Source: an uncultured Lachnospiraceae bacterium
Lineage (GTDB): Bacteria; Bacillota; Clostridia; Lachnospirales; Lachnospiraceae
Reading direction: 5' to 3'
DNA length: 40,779 bases
Assembly: GCA_902794825.1 (NCBI GenBank)
Contig: CADBIU010000031.1
Location: forward strand, 1 to 40,779
A program made the position numbers and the translations under genes. Numbering within the stretch: position 1 is the first letter of the stretch; each line of letters begins with the position of its first letter. The notes under the pieces are model-generated. The model did no database searches. It had not been told where the DNA came from and was given only the letters and a program-made list of their open reading frames with translations. Below are positions 33,905 to 40,779 of this stretch, in pieces.

Positions 33905-34010
33905 CTGTGCGCTTCCTTTCGCCGGCATTACCCGGATCAAGTAATAAGGGTCAGCCGCTCCGCTCCTGCGAACGGGCCGCTGTCTCAGCATCCGCTCCCC
34001 CAGCAAGTAT
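33905..34010 (-). promoter_or_regulatory. TPP riboswitch (THI element)
   Basis: On the minus strand: GGGGGAGC, then the invariant CTGAGA, GACCCTT, TTGATCCGGGTAATGCCGG and CGAAAGGAAGC, in the order of the TPP aptamer. The pyrimidine-sensing and pyrophosphate-sensing helices are both present. It controls thiT. Confidence 0.95.
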
Positions 34011-34023
34011 TGTTTACTCTAGT

Positions 34024-34052
34024 AAAGTACTACGTTGAACTGTAATTGTCAA
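34024..34052 (-). promoter_or_regulatory. Promoter of thiT
   Basis: TTGACA (34047-34052), 17-bp spacer, TACTTT (34024-34029) on the minus strand, just upstream of the riboswitch. Confidence 0.75.
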
Positions 34053-34074
34053 TGAACAAATCGGCTCTGATATT

Positions 34075-34117
34075 GAAAAACGCCGCTGCAATTACCGGAA
34101 TCGGTAATTGCAGCGGC
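34075..34117 (-). terminator. Intrinsic terminator of the HPr-LDH gene
   Basis: Stem GCCGCTGCAATTACCG / CGGTAATTGCAGCGGC (34082-34117, near perfect), followed on the minus strand by GTTTTT. Confidence 0.93.
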
Positions 34118-34144
34118 ATCTGTTTACTCATTTACAGGTTTTCT

Positions 34145-35443
34145 TCACTTCACCTCTGACATTCCGTAAGGAAGTCCTTCGTTGAAGTTTCTCGCATTCT
34201 CCATAGTGACTGCGGCGATAGCCTGCAGCGCTTCTCTGGTAAAGAACGCCTGGTGAGAAGTAAGTACCAGGTTCGGGAACATTGTCAGTCTTGCTACGAT
34301 GTCTGTGTCGATCATCTCATCGGATCTGTCATTGTAGACGTTGGCATCCTCGCCCTCGTAGACGTCCAGCGCGACAGCGTGGAACTTGTTCGCCTTAAGG
34401 CCTCTGATCAGCGCTTCGGAATCTACAAGAGGTCCGCGGGAGGTATTGACGAGCATGACATTGTTCTTCATCATGGCGATCGCATTGTCGTCGATCAGGT
34501 GATATGTTCCGTTCGGGCCCATGACCAGCGGAGCGTGCAGGGAGATGAGATCCGCCTTCTGCAGAAGTTCTTCCTTGGAGACATATCTCAAAAGTCCCTT
34601 CTCCTCAAGAGCCATATTCGGGAATGCATCCCATCCCAGGACGGTCATGCCGTAACCCTTGCAGATATTGGCCATGATCTGGCCGATCCTGCCGGTGCCC
34701 ATGATGCCGGCTACCTTGTTGTGAAGATCCAGTCCCAGAAGTCCGCTCAGCGCGAAGTTGTTGTCCTGAACCTTGATGTAGGACTTGTGAATGCGGCGGT
34801 TTGCTGCCTGAAGGATCGTCATTGCGTGCTCAGCTACTGCATAGGGGGAATAGGCGGGGACACGAAGAACAGTGATTCCGCACTCTGCGGCAGCCTTGGA
34901 GTCAACGTTGTTGAATCCTGCGCAGCGAAGGAGAATGAGTTTAACGCCGCCCTCCGCCAGGATCTCAATAACTTCACGGGGCGCTTCGTCATTGACGAAA
35001 ATGCAGACCGCGTCGTAACCCTTAGCCAGGTTTGCAGACTCAATGGTCAGACGGCTGTTGAAATACTTGATGTCGACATTGTAAGTGCCCTCTCCCTTGT
35101 CTCTGGAGAGTTCGCTGAAGAAAATGCGGTCATAATCCTTGGTGCCGAAGAACGCGACCCTGAGGACTGTATTCTTCTTGGCCTTGGGAGCGATCTCCTT
35201 GAGCACTTCCTGGATCTTGGCGATCGCCTCTTCCTCATCGGGACCGTCAGCAGTAATGTTCAGGATAGAACCCTTAGCCGCGTGTAGGGCGAGGATCTGA
35301 AGAACGTTATTGCCGGAGGCAACATTTCCATTGCACTCGATCATGACTGCACTCTTGAAGTTGGTGCATGCCTGGGCAAGAAGTGCCGCGGGACGCGCAT
35401 GAATTCCGAGCGAGTTCTTGACAGTATACTGCAGGTCTTTCAT
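34145..35443 (-). CDS. HPr-domain fused to D-lactate dehydrogenase
   Basis: A 432-residue two-domain protein. Residues 1-88 are an HPr phosphocarrier: SLGIHARPAALL puts the phosphorylatable histidine exactly at 15, but the HPr-kinase site at 46 is Asn (GNVASGNNVLQILAL). From about 90 it is a D-2-hydroxyacid (D-lactate type) dehydrogenase: LRVAFFGTKDYDRIFF, LRCAGFNNVDSKAA (substrate arginine), NAD motif GIMGTGRIGQIM, NTSRGPLVDSEAL and the catalytic histidine in LTSHQAFFT. D-LDH reduces pyruvate with NADH in fermentation. Fusion to HPr suggests control by PTS phosphorylation. The start at 35443 fits the domain and a GAAGGG site. Own promoter and terminator; no internal break. Confidence 0.93.
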   Translation of the reverse strand: MKDLQYTVKNSLGIHARPAALLAQACTNFKSAVMIECNGNVASGNNVLQILALHAAKGSILNITADGPDEEEAIAKIQEVLKEIAPKAKKNTVLRVAFFGTKDYDRIFFSELSRDKGEGTYNVDIKYFNSRLTIESANLAKGYDAVCIFVNDEAPREVIEILAEGGVKLILLRCAGFNNVDSKAAAECGITVLRVPAYSPYAVAEHAMTILQAANRRIHKSYIKVQDNNFALSGLLGLDLHNKVAGIMGTGRIGQIMANICKGYGMTVLGWDAFPNMALEEKGLLRYVSKEELLQKADLISLHAPLVMGPNGTYHLIDDNAIAMMKNNVMLVNTSRGPLVDSEALIRGLKANKFHAVALDVYEGEDANVYNDRSDEMIDTDIVARLTMFPNLVLTSHQAFFTREALQAIAAVTMENARNFNEGLPYGMSEVK

Positions 35444-35503
35444 TTCTTTTTCCCTTCTTTTGTTATGTGTAGTGGATAGCTTCAAACATAATATGCTATT
35501 GTC

Positions 35504-35532
35504 ATTATATACAAAATATACTATTAGTTCAA
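35504..35532 (-). promoter_or_regulatory. Promoter of the HPr-LDH gene
   Basis: TTGAAC (35527-35532), 17-bp spacer, TATAAT (35504-35509) on the minus strand. Strong; leader of about 55 nt. Confidence 0.85.
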
Positions 35533-35617
35533 TGAAAAACCGTTTGAATTAGGTGATTTTGACAATATTTTATTCTCCTGTATACTGCTCACCGCTTTGT
35601 GTACTTGATCCTGTGAA

Positions 35618-37621
35618 TTACCCCACATTACGCGTCGCGATCTTCCGGTACTGTGCCGGCGACACTTCAAACGTCTTCTTGAATACCCTGGAGAAGTGTT
35701 CCGCATTGGGATAGCCAATGGAATAAGAGATATTCTCGATCGTCATATTGCCGTTTCTGAGCAGCGTCTTGGCCCTTTTCATGCGGACTGACGTGACCTG
35801 CTCGCCGAAGGTCTTGCCGGATTTCTCACGGATGAACTTGGAGATATACGGCGTGGAGAGATGAAATTCCCTGGCCATGTCCTCGAGTGTAACTGTCTGA
35901 TAGTTGGCCTGGATGTAGTTGAGCATCGCGATCAGCCTGTTGTCCTTCTCCGTCGCGCTGTCCTGCAGCTGCGGGAGCTTATTGACCGCTACGACCAAAG
36001 CGTTGATCGAAGCGTGAATGATATCCTCGTGGATGCCTACGCCCCAGTATGTTTTGCCATTGCACAGGACGCTGACATAAGCCATAGCTTTGGAGGAAGA
36101 GCCTCTGGAAAGCGCATGCTCCTCGTAAGTGGAGAGCTCATAGCTGATCCCGTAATACTGCTTGATGGTATTGCTGACCGCGTCCAGACGGCCGTTTCCG
36201 TTCGCGTCCACGACAGTCCTGTTGTCTCCGGCCGCGATCGTCGCCTCTGCCATAATGCCGTCTGCCTGGCGGAAATGGCACTCCGGGATCGTAAAGTGAG
36301 GCGTGTAGTCCACATATCTGTCTGTGAAGATCTCGTAAACAGCCTGAGGCGCAAGCTCGCTGTGAGTCTCGTCCGAAACCTGCTTCACGGCGTAACCGAC
36401 TTCCTCTCTCATCTTCTCAGGCAGCACGATCGCGTAGTTCTGCCTCAGCACATATGCTACGCCGCCCTTTCCGGACTGACTGTTGATGCGGATAACGTCT
36501 GAATCGTATGTCCTCGAGACATCCTGCGGGTCGATGGGAAGATAAGGAACTGTCCACTTGTTGGGATCGTTCTTCTCCTTGTAGGCCATGCCCTTGGAGA
36601 TCGCGTCCTGGTGGGAGCCGGAAAACGCGCTGAAGACCAGATCCCCTGCATAGGGCTGTCTGGGATGCACATCCATTCCGGTCAGTCTCTCATATTTTTC
36701 GCGGATCTGCGGCATATTGGAGAAATCCAGTTCAGGGTCGATCCCGTAGGAGAAGAGATTCATCGCTACAGCAACCAGATCGACGTTTCCGGTTCTCTCG
36801 CCGTTTCCGAACAGCGTACCCTCGACGCGGTCCGCGCCCGCAAGGATGCCGAGTTCCGTATCCGCCACGCCGCAGCCGCGGTCGTTGTGCGGATGAAGAC
36901 TGAGGACGACGCCGTCCCTGTATTTCATATTCTTATTCAGGTACTCGATCTGGGAAGCGAAAATATGAGGCATCGCCGTCTCGACCGTGGCAGGAATGTT
37001 AATGATAGCTTTCCACTCAGGGGTAGGTTTCCAGACGTCCAGCACCGCGTTGCAGACTTCCAGCCCGTACTCCACCTCGGTCCCGTGGAAGCTCTCAGGG
37101 CTGTATTCGAACATGAAGTTGCCGTCGGTCTCGTCCGCCAGTTCCTTGAGGAGCTTCGCGCCGTCTACCGCGAGTTTCTTGATCTCTTCTTTGTTCTTTT
37201 TAAAGACCTGTTCCCGCTGCGCAACGGAAGTGGAATTATAGAGATGGACCACCGCCTTCGGCGCTCCCTTGACCGCTTCAAAAGTCTTGCGGATGATGTG
37301 CTCCCTGGCCTGGGTAAGAACCTGGATCGTGACATCGTCCGGGATCATGTTCCTCTCGATGAGAGCGCGAAGGAAGGTGTACTCCGTCTCCGAAGCGGCG
37401 GGGAATCCCACCTCGATCTCCTTAAAGCCGATGTCTACCAGCATGCGGAAGAATTCGATCTTCTCTTCGAGGCTCATGGGCTCGATCAGCGCCTGGTTGC
37501 CGTCGCGCAGGTCGACGCTGCACCAGATCGGAGCCTTCTCGATATGATCCTTTTTCGCCCAGTCCAGACACTCTTCCGGAGGGAGAAAATATTGACGCAT
37601 GTACTTCCTGTAGTTCATCAT
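35618..37621 (-). CDS. leuA: 2-isopropylmalate synthase fused to an AraC-type DNA-binding domain
   Basis: A 667-residue protein. Residues 1-~555 are a complete LeuA of the long type: IWCSVDLRDGNQALIEPMSL (metal and substrate site), VVHLYNSTSVAQREQVFKKN, LHPHNDRGCGVADTELGILA, FGNGERTGNVDLVA, and a leucine-regulatory domain (TVVDANGNGRLDAVSNTIKQ, HALSRGSSSKAMAYVSV). Residues ~560-660 are an AraC/XylS double helix-turn-helix: VTLEDMAREFHLSTPYISKF and MTIENISYSIGYPNAEHFSR, then KTFEVSPAQYRK. LeuA makes 2-isopropylmalate from acetyl-CoA and 2-oxoisovalerate in leucine synthesis. The frame is unbroken across the fusion. The added DNA-binding domain could let the enzyme sense leucine and control genes, which is inference. 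Ribosome site GAGAGGA. No other leu gene is nearby. Confidence 0.93.
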   Translation of the reverse strand: MMNYRKYMRQYFLPPEECLDWAKKDHIEKAPIWCSVDLRDGNQALIEPMSLEEKIEFFRMLVDIGFKEIEVGFPAASETEYTFLRALIERNMIPDDVTIQVLTQAREHIIRKTFEAVKGAPKAVVHLYNSTSVAQREQVFKKNKEEIKKLAVDGAKLLKELADETDGNFMFEYSPESFHGTEVEYGLEVCNAVLDVWKPTPEWKAIINIPATVETAMPHIFASQIEYLNKNMKYRDGVVLSLHPHNDRGCGVADTELGILAGADRVEGTLFGNGERTGNVDLVAVAMNLFSYGIDPELDFSNMPQIREKYERLTGMDVHPRQPYAGDLVFSAFSGSHQDAISKGMAYKEKNDPNKWTVPYLPIDPQDVSRTYDSDVIRINSQSGKGGVAYVLRQNYAIVLPEKMREEVGYAVKQVSDETHSELAPQAVYEIFTDRYVDYTPHFTIPECHFRQADGIMAEATIAAGDNRTVVDANGNGRLDAVSNTIKQYYGISYELSTYEEHALSRGSSSKAMAYVSVLCNGKTYWGVGIHEDIIHASINALVVAVNKLPQLQDSATEKDNRLIAMLNYIQANYQTVTLEDMAREFHLSTPYISKFIREKSGKTFGEQVTSVRMKRAKTLLRNGNMTIENISYSIGYPNAEHFSRVFKKTFEVSPAQYRKIATRNVG

Positions 37622-37752
37622 TGCTTTGTCCTCTCAATCTTTAGATACATTCGGTTTAAAATTTATCAAAAACCGTGATTAGATTTTATCTCCATGGACA
37701 AAGAATTAGAATGATTATATTTACTCTGTTTTGATGATTTAATTTAATACAA

Positions 37753-37785
37753 CAAAAAAGAAGCCGCATCCTGCGATGCAGCTTC
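37753..37785 (-). terminator. Intrinsic terminator of apt
   Basis: Stem GAAGCTGCATC/GATGCGGCTTC (37760-37785), followed on the minus strand by TTTTTT. Confidence 0.92.
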
Positions 37786-37806
37786 TCCACAGTGTCTTAT
37801 GAAATA

Positions 37807-38331
37807 TCATTTGCCTTCAAATGCAAGTACAGAATCCACGCGGTACCCTTCCAGGAACTTGCGGCCGTTCAGGCCTGCCAGTTCGATCATGAAGAGCATG
37901 TCGACGACTTCACCGCCCAGTTTCTCAACGAGCTGAGCCATAGCCTTAGCCGTTCCGCCGGTCGCCAGAAGGTCATCCACGACGAGGCATTTCTGTCCGG
38001 GCTGTATAGCGTCGATGTGCATTTCCAGTGTAGCCTTGCCGTATTCCAGATCATAATCCACAGAGATGGTCTTCCAGGGAAGTTTGCCTTTCTTGCGGAT
38101 CAGTACCAGCGGCTTATGAAGGTTGTAAGCCAGCGCGGCGCCGTAAATGAAGCCGCGTGATTCCGCGCCGACGATCACGTCAAAATCCAGATCCTTGATC
38201 AGCTCCTGCATGGAATCGATCGCGAGCTGAAGGCCGTCGGCATCCTGGAATACTGTTGTAATGTCACGGAACATGATGCCGGGCTCCGGAAAATCCGGAA
38301 TAGTACGGATATAATCTTCTAATTTCTTCAT
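37807..38331 (-). CDS. apt: Adenine phosphoribosyltransferase
   Basis: A 174-residue cytoplasmic salvage enzyme that makes AMP from adenine and PRPP. Signatures are IPDFPEPGIMFRDITTVFQD at the start, VGAESRGFIYGAALAY, LVLIRKKGKLPW and the PRPP-binding loop CLVVDDLLATGGTAKAM. Length is the family norm with the ATG at 38331, which follows AAAGGGG. A TATAAT box at 38382-38387 (minus) without a clear -35 may be its promoter; the L,D-transpeptidase gene lies 70 bp upstream, so read-through is also possible. Confidence 0.97.
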   Translation of the reverse strand: MKKLEDYIRTIPDFPEPGIMFRDITTVFQDADGLQLAIDSMQELIKDLDFDVIVGAESRGFIYGAALAYNLHKPLVLIRKKGKLPWKTISVDYDLEYGKATLEMHIDAIQPGQKCLVVDDLLATGGTAKAMAQLVEKLGGEVVDMLFMIELAGLNGRKFLEGYRVDSVLAFEGK

Positions 38332-38400
38332 GATTACCCCTTTTCTGTATGCATAGGTGTAGAGCTCTAAGAACATTATTTATTATAGCACGGCAGATGG

Positions 38401-39840
38401 TCACTGAGTATCCCCGTAATGGACCACGACAGGCATATTTTCGTAAACCAGTTCATAGATCGTCGGCATCACCTTCGGCGGAATGTTCACGCAGCCGTGG
38501 GAGCCGTTCCATTTCCAGATATTTCCTCCGAAAGAGTAACGCCAGTTCGCGTCATGAAGACCGATGCCGGTGTCCGTAAGACGGATCCAGTAATCCACCG
38601 GTGTCTCGTATCCCCATTCTCCGTCGTCCTGTTTGTCGCCCCTGAGAACTGTGTCTGTCTTTTTATCGTAGGCAAAAAATGCCCCCGCAGGTGTCTTGTG
38701 CTCTTTGTCGTTAAGGCCCGATACCACATCTGTTTCCAGGATCACCTCTCCGTCCTGATAGATCCACAGATGCTGTTTCGAGAGATCGACCTCCACATAG
38801 CTGCTGCCGAAGCCATGGTTGTCATCGGGCTCTGCCGCCTCCGTCCTGCGGTATACAGGCTCCCTCTCGACCTGTTCATTTTCGTCCAGTTCTTCCCACA
38901 GCTGCTCTTCTTCCTTTGTCTTGTCTATGCGGTAGCCATAGTAGCCCTTTCCGGGCACCATGATCTCATCGCCGTCGTGGGTGGTAAAGGCATGCTCTTT
39001 ATAGACCGTGTCTACCTCTTCTGCAAGTTCCTTTACATATTCCTCGAGGCACTCATCCCAGACGTCGTCGTCTCTGTAATAATCGCCCTCGTCGTCCACT
39101 TCCAGCCAGTCCTTGAGGATCGGTCCGTCCAGGACCTTGGTCGCACCGCCCGGCAGTTTGTAGACAACTCTGCCTCCGGCCAGCTCATTGAGCTGCTCTG
39201 CCTCTTCACCCAGATCTTCGTCATCTTTTCTGATCTCCGGATAACTGTAAATTCCTTCCGTGTTTCCCAGGTCGACGGAACCGATCTCCTTGTCGACAGC
39301 GGAGATCACCGTGCTTCTGACGAGCTCCGGATCCAGGGTTGTGCCCTCCACCTCCGGAATGACCGTAAAGGTACCGTCAACATAGCCAAGATGGGCGTCT
39401 TCCGGCGCGATCATGTTGGACTCATTCATCTGCGGCGCGGCGTTAAGGATCGCCAGGAGTTTCTCTTTGGAATACTCTTTTTTCTCGTTGATCTCGTGCG
39501 AGTTCTTTCTGAAAAGTCCGGCGCCCCACAAATACGGATTCTGCTGCTGCATCAGCGCGTCCAGTTTGCCGTCCGACACATAATGGTAATCTATTTCATC
39601 GTTAGAGACAGCCAGATCTTTTCCATCGCGGAATTTCAGGATCAGGCCGTAGTCTCCAAGCACTTCTTCCATTTCACTGACTGTGAGGCCGGAAGCATCC
39701 ACGCCGTTTATCACAGTACCGGGAATAAAAGTATCCCGAAATTCCAGCGCCTCATTGATATACAGGCTTCCCACAAGAGCGGCGGCTGACAGTACTGCCG
39801 CGATCGCTCCCTGCGCAAATTCGTTTTTTCTCTCGATCAT
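38401..39840 (-). CDS. L,D-transpeptidase (YkuD) with peptidoglycan-binding-like repeats
   Basis: A 479-residue membrane-anchored enzyme. One N-terminal helix (AIAAVLSAAALVGSLYI) is followed by a region of the VanW/PG_binding_4 type (FIPGTVINGVDASGLTVSEM, GTFTVIPEVEGTTLDPELV), an acidic stretch, and from about 345 the YkuD domain: SYVEVDLSKQHLWIYQDGEV, KTPAGAFFAYDKKTDTVL, and the catalytic cysteine in WNGSHGCVNIPPKVM. These enzymes form 3-3 cross-links in peptidoglycan or attach proteins to it, outside the membrane. The ATG at 39840 follows AGGAAT. A TATAAT box lies at 39893-39898 (minus) with a poor -35. Upstream stand a terminator and the structured repeat C. Confidence 0.92.
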   Translation of the reverse strand: MIERKNEFAQGAIAAVLSAAALVGSLYINEALEFRDTFIPGTVINGVDASGLTVSEMEEVLGDYGLILKFRDGKDLAVSNDEIDYHYVSDGKLDALMQQQNPYLWGAGLFRKNSHEINEKKEYSKEKLLAILNAAPQMNESNMIAPEDAHLGYVDGTFTVIPEVEGTTLDPELVRSTVISAVDKEIGSVDLGNTEGIYSYPEIRKDDEDLGEEAEQLNELAGGRVVYKLPGGATKVLDGPILKDWLEVDDEGDYYRDDDVWDECLEEYVKELAEEVDTVYKEHAFTTHDGDEIMVPGKGYYGYRIDKTKEEEQLWEELDENEQVEREPVYRRTEAAEPDDNHGFGSSYVEVDLSKQHLWIYQDGEVILETDVVSGLNDKEHKTPAGAFFAYDKKTDTVLRGDKQDDGEWGYETPVDYWIRLTDTGIGLHDANWRYSFGGNIWKWNGSHGCVNIPPKVMPTIYELVYENMPVVVHYGDTQ

Positions 39841-39995
39841 ATCCTATTCCTGTTTCCTCGTCCCCTCATTTCCCCAAGTGGTGCACTGTCCTATTATAGT
39901 CCCAAATATGATTGAGCGCACACAAAAAAATTTCTTTTTCTGAGGACTCGGCACTTTTTTTGCCGGTATGTGTTTTAACCCATCTTCGAGAACTG

Positions 39996-40055
39996 AAAAA
40001 GGGGCTGTCGCATTAAGCGTGAAGGTTCAAAACCTACGCTTTTGCGGCACGCCCC
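39996..40055 (-). terminator. Long terminator-like hairpin directly after repeat copy C
   Basis: On the minus strand: GGGGC, CGCA, AAGCGT, AGGTT pair in order with AACCT, ACGCTT, TGCG, GCCCC (40001-40055), followed by TTTTT (39996-40000). Its 5' half (40044-40055) is the same sequence that forms the outer 3' arm of repeat copy C. Confidence 0.8.
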
Positions 40056-40273
40056 TTTATCGTTACATTGAATTCGCGGGGATTCACACAGATCCTTCCT
40101 TCGCTTCGGAGGGAACCGCCTCTCCAAAACTCGCCGTCCGCTCTGATGACCGGACGTCTCAGACAGGTGGGCTTTCGGGCTGCAGGAACTGCAGCCCTCA
40201 TTCCCTCCTGCGCTCCCTCAGGATCCGGTTCATCCAGCCGCTCATTCAAAGCAACTCTAAAGGGACATGCCGC
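40044..40273 (-). repeat. Palindromic structured repeat, copy C
   Basis: Third family member, in minus orientation. Outer arms (40258-40273 with 40044-40059) pair as GCGGCATGTCCCTTTA / TAAAGGGGCGTGCCGC, using two G-U pairs on the minus strand. Inner arms: TTGAAT/ATTCAA, GCGG/CCGC, GGAT/ATCC, GGAGGGAA/TTCCCTCC. Apical hairpin 40135-40156 (CGTCCG/CGGACG, loop GTCATCAGAG) and a second hairpin 40177-40197 (GGGCTGCAG/CTGCAGCCC). Equal spacing to copies A and B without gaps over the core. Confidence 0.8.
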
Positions 40274-40332
40274 AACCGCTCAGGCTGATCCTGACGCCGG
40301 ATGCACAGACCCATTTCATATCAGGAAAACAC

Positions 40333-40362
40333 AAAAACCGGGCTCCAAAGAGTCCGGTTTTT
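40333..40362. terminator. Terminator-like hairpin between repeat C and the IS200 end
   Basis: AAAACCGG.CTC / GAG.CCGGTTTTT with A-run before and T-run after, usable from either strand. Confidence 0.65.
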
Positions 40363-40398
40363 GCTGTAAAATTCAGTTATGCGACTAACCAAAATCCT

Positions 40399-40558
40399 AC
40401 AGGGAGATTATACCCTGTCCAGATCTTATTATCAAAGTCATGACCACCAGCCCCGCTGGTGGTTTGAGTTAGCCCCTCGGGGGCATTGTTGTGATTCCGC
40501 CTGAAGGCGGGTCTAACAAACCTGTTCGATTTGTTACTGGTAGCCGCTTAAAAGCGGC
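40399..40558. other. Cluster of five short hairpins next to the IS200 transposase
   Basis: ACAGGG/CCCTGT (40399-40418), ACCACCAG/CTGGTGGT (40443-40463), GCCCC/GGGGC (40472-40484), CCGCC/GGCGG (40497-40510), GCCGCT/AGCGGC (40543-40558). They lie just past the tnpA stop, where an IS200/IS605 right end with its subterminal hairpin is expected. Which hairpin TnpA binds cannot be told. Confidence 0.6.
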
Positions 40559-40571
40559 AACTTACATTTGC

Positions 40572-40779
40572 TCAGCGGGGTTCTCCTTCCAGTCGATCCC
40601 GCTCGTACTGCTCTTCGATATACTTTTTAATTGTTGCTTCATTCACATTACCGATTGTTTCGCAATAATATCCTCTCGCCCAGAAATGGCGGTTGTATTT
40701 CTCTCTATATTCTGGATGTCTGTCGAAAAGCAATAGGCTGCTTTTGCCTTTAATCCTTCCGACCACCTTCGATACAGAT
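40572..40779 (-). CDS. tnpA: IS200/IS605 transposase TnpA, C-terminal part (runs off right edge)
   Basis: The visible 68 codons end the single-strand transposase of IS200/IS605 elements: SKVVGRIKGKSSLLLFDRH, then FWARGYYCETIGNVNEATI and KKYIEEQYERD, which includes the catalytic tyrosine helix. The HUH motif lies beyond the window. These HUH enzymes cut and join single-stranded DNA at hairpins. No TnpB/IscB gene is visible on this side. The frame is open to the window edge, so the gene may be intact. Confidence 0.92.
   Translation of the reverse strand, partial: SVSKVVGRIKGKSSLLLFDRHPEYREKYNRHFWARGYYCETIGNVNEATIKKYIEEQYERDRLEGEPR

Noticed and set aside
35501-35520. Rex-like redox operator TTGTATATAATGACAA at the HPr-LDH promoter
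   Set aside because: The half-site spacing is two bases short of the Rex consensus and the match is mainly the -10 box.
34253-37678. Plus-strand frames of 344 and 355 codons opposite the HPr-LDH and LeuA-AraC genes
   Set aside because: Antisense shadows; the real genes are certain on the minus strand.
37622-37752. T-box or leucine leader upstream of leuA
   Set aside because: Only about 130 bp lie between the apt terminator and leuA; no T-box motif, leader peptide or terminator was found.
40034-40388. Frames on both strands over repeat copy C and the following hairpin
   Set aside because: Same reason: the sequence is palindromic and the frames lack translation signals.

Overview
The window looks like a chromosomal segment of a Clostridia member, most likely Lachnospiraceae (inferred from protein content, no search run). 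Pointers are strong AGGAGG-type ribosome sites, a Gram-positive LexA box at recA, a giant 2-hydroxyacyl-CoA dehydratase activase-type protein, a TPP-riboswitch-controlled ThiT, LCP and YkuD cell-wall enzymes, TIR/Sel1 proteins and an IS200-type transposase. Coding is dense and mostly on the minus strand; no rRNA, tRNA, CRISPR array or prophage was seen.

Layout. 1-3.6 kb: start of glgA, then recA-recX and rny (minus). recA has a SigA promoter with an overlapping LexA site. recX is cut short inside the rny promoter, and rny carries an out-of-frame deletion that removes its last ~53 residues. 3.8-5.9 kb: a three-gene minus operon (rhomboid-like zinc-ribbon membrane protein, sigma-factor-like protein without region 4, unknown protein). 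6.1-10.5 kb: a 1473-residue activase/dehydratase-like Fe-S protein on the plus strand. 10.6-11.8 kb: a TIR-TM-Sel1 gene broken by an out-of-frame deletion. 11.9-13.4 kb: no normal gene; it holds a strong minus promoter, a terminator-like hairpin and two divergent copies of a ~225-bp palindromic repeat. 13.4-20.3 kb: glyA, a PAP2-like membrane protein, an LCP ligase, proC and a lipoprotein with an HELTH zinc-protease motif. 20.3-28.7 kb: one long minus-strand run with a HAD phosphatase, hybrid histidine kinase, truA, an unknown protein, MoxR AAA ATPase, VWA protein and LRR protein. 28.9-33.8 kb: lipoprotein, galE, an EEP-family phosphatase/nuclease, YdcF and thiT with its riboswitch. 34.1-38.3 kb: two unusual gene fusions, HPr-D-lactate dehydrogenase and LeuA-AraC, then apt. 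38.4-40.8 kb: an L,D-transpeptidase, a third copy of the palindromic repeat followed by an intrinsic terminator, a cluster of hairpins and the 3' end of an IS200/IS605 tnpA.

Most interesting. Three ~225-bp elements (12663-12887, 13123-13345, 40044-40273) share loops and a core but have different, still complementary, arms. Compensatory change of that kind points to a selected RNA (or cruciform) fold. In the third copy one arm can pair either with its partner arm or with the 3' half of a terminator, as in an attenuator. The HPr-LDH and LeuA-AraC fusions are the best protein-level candidates for undescribed regulation.
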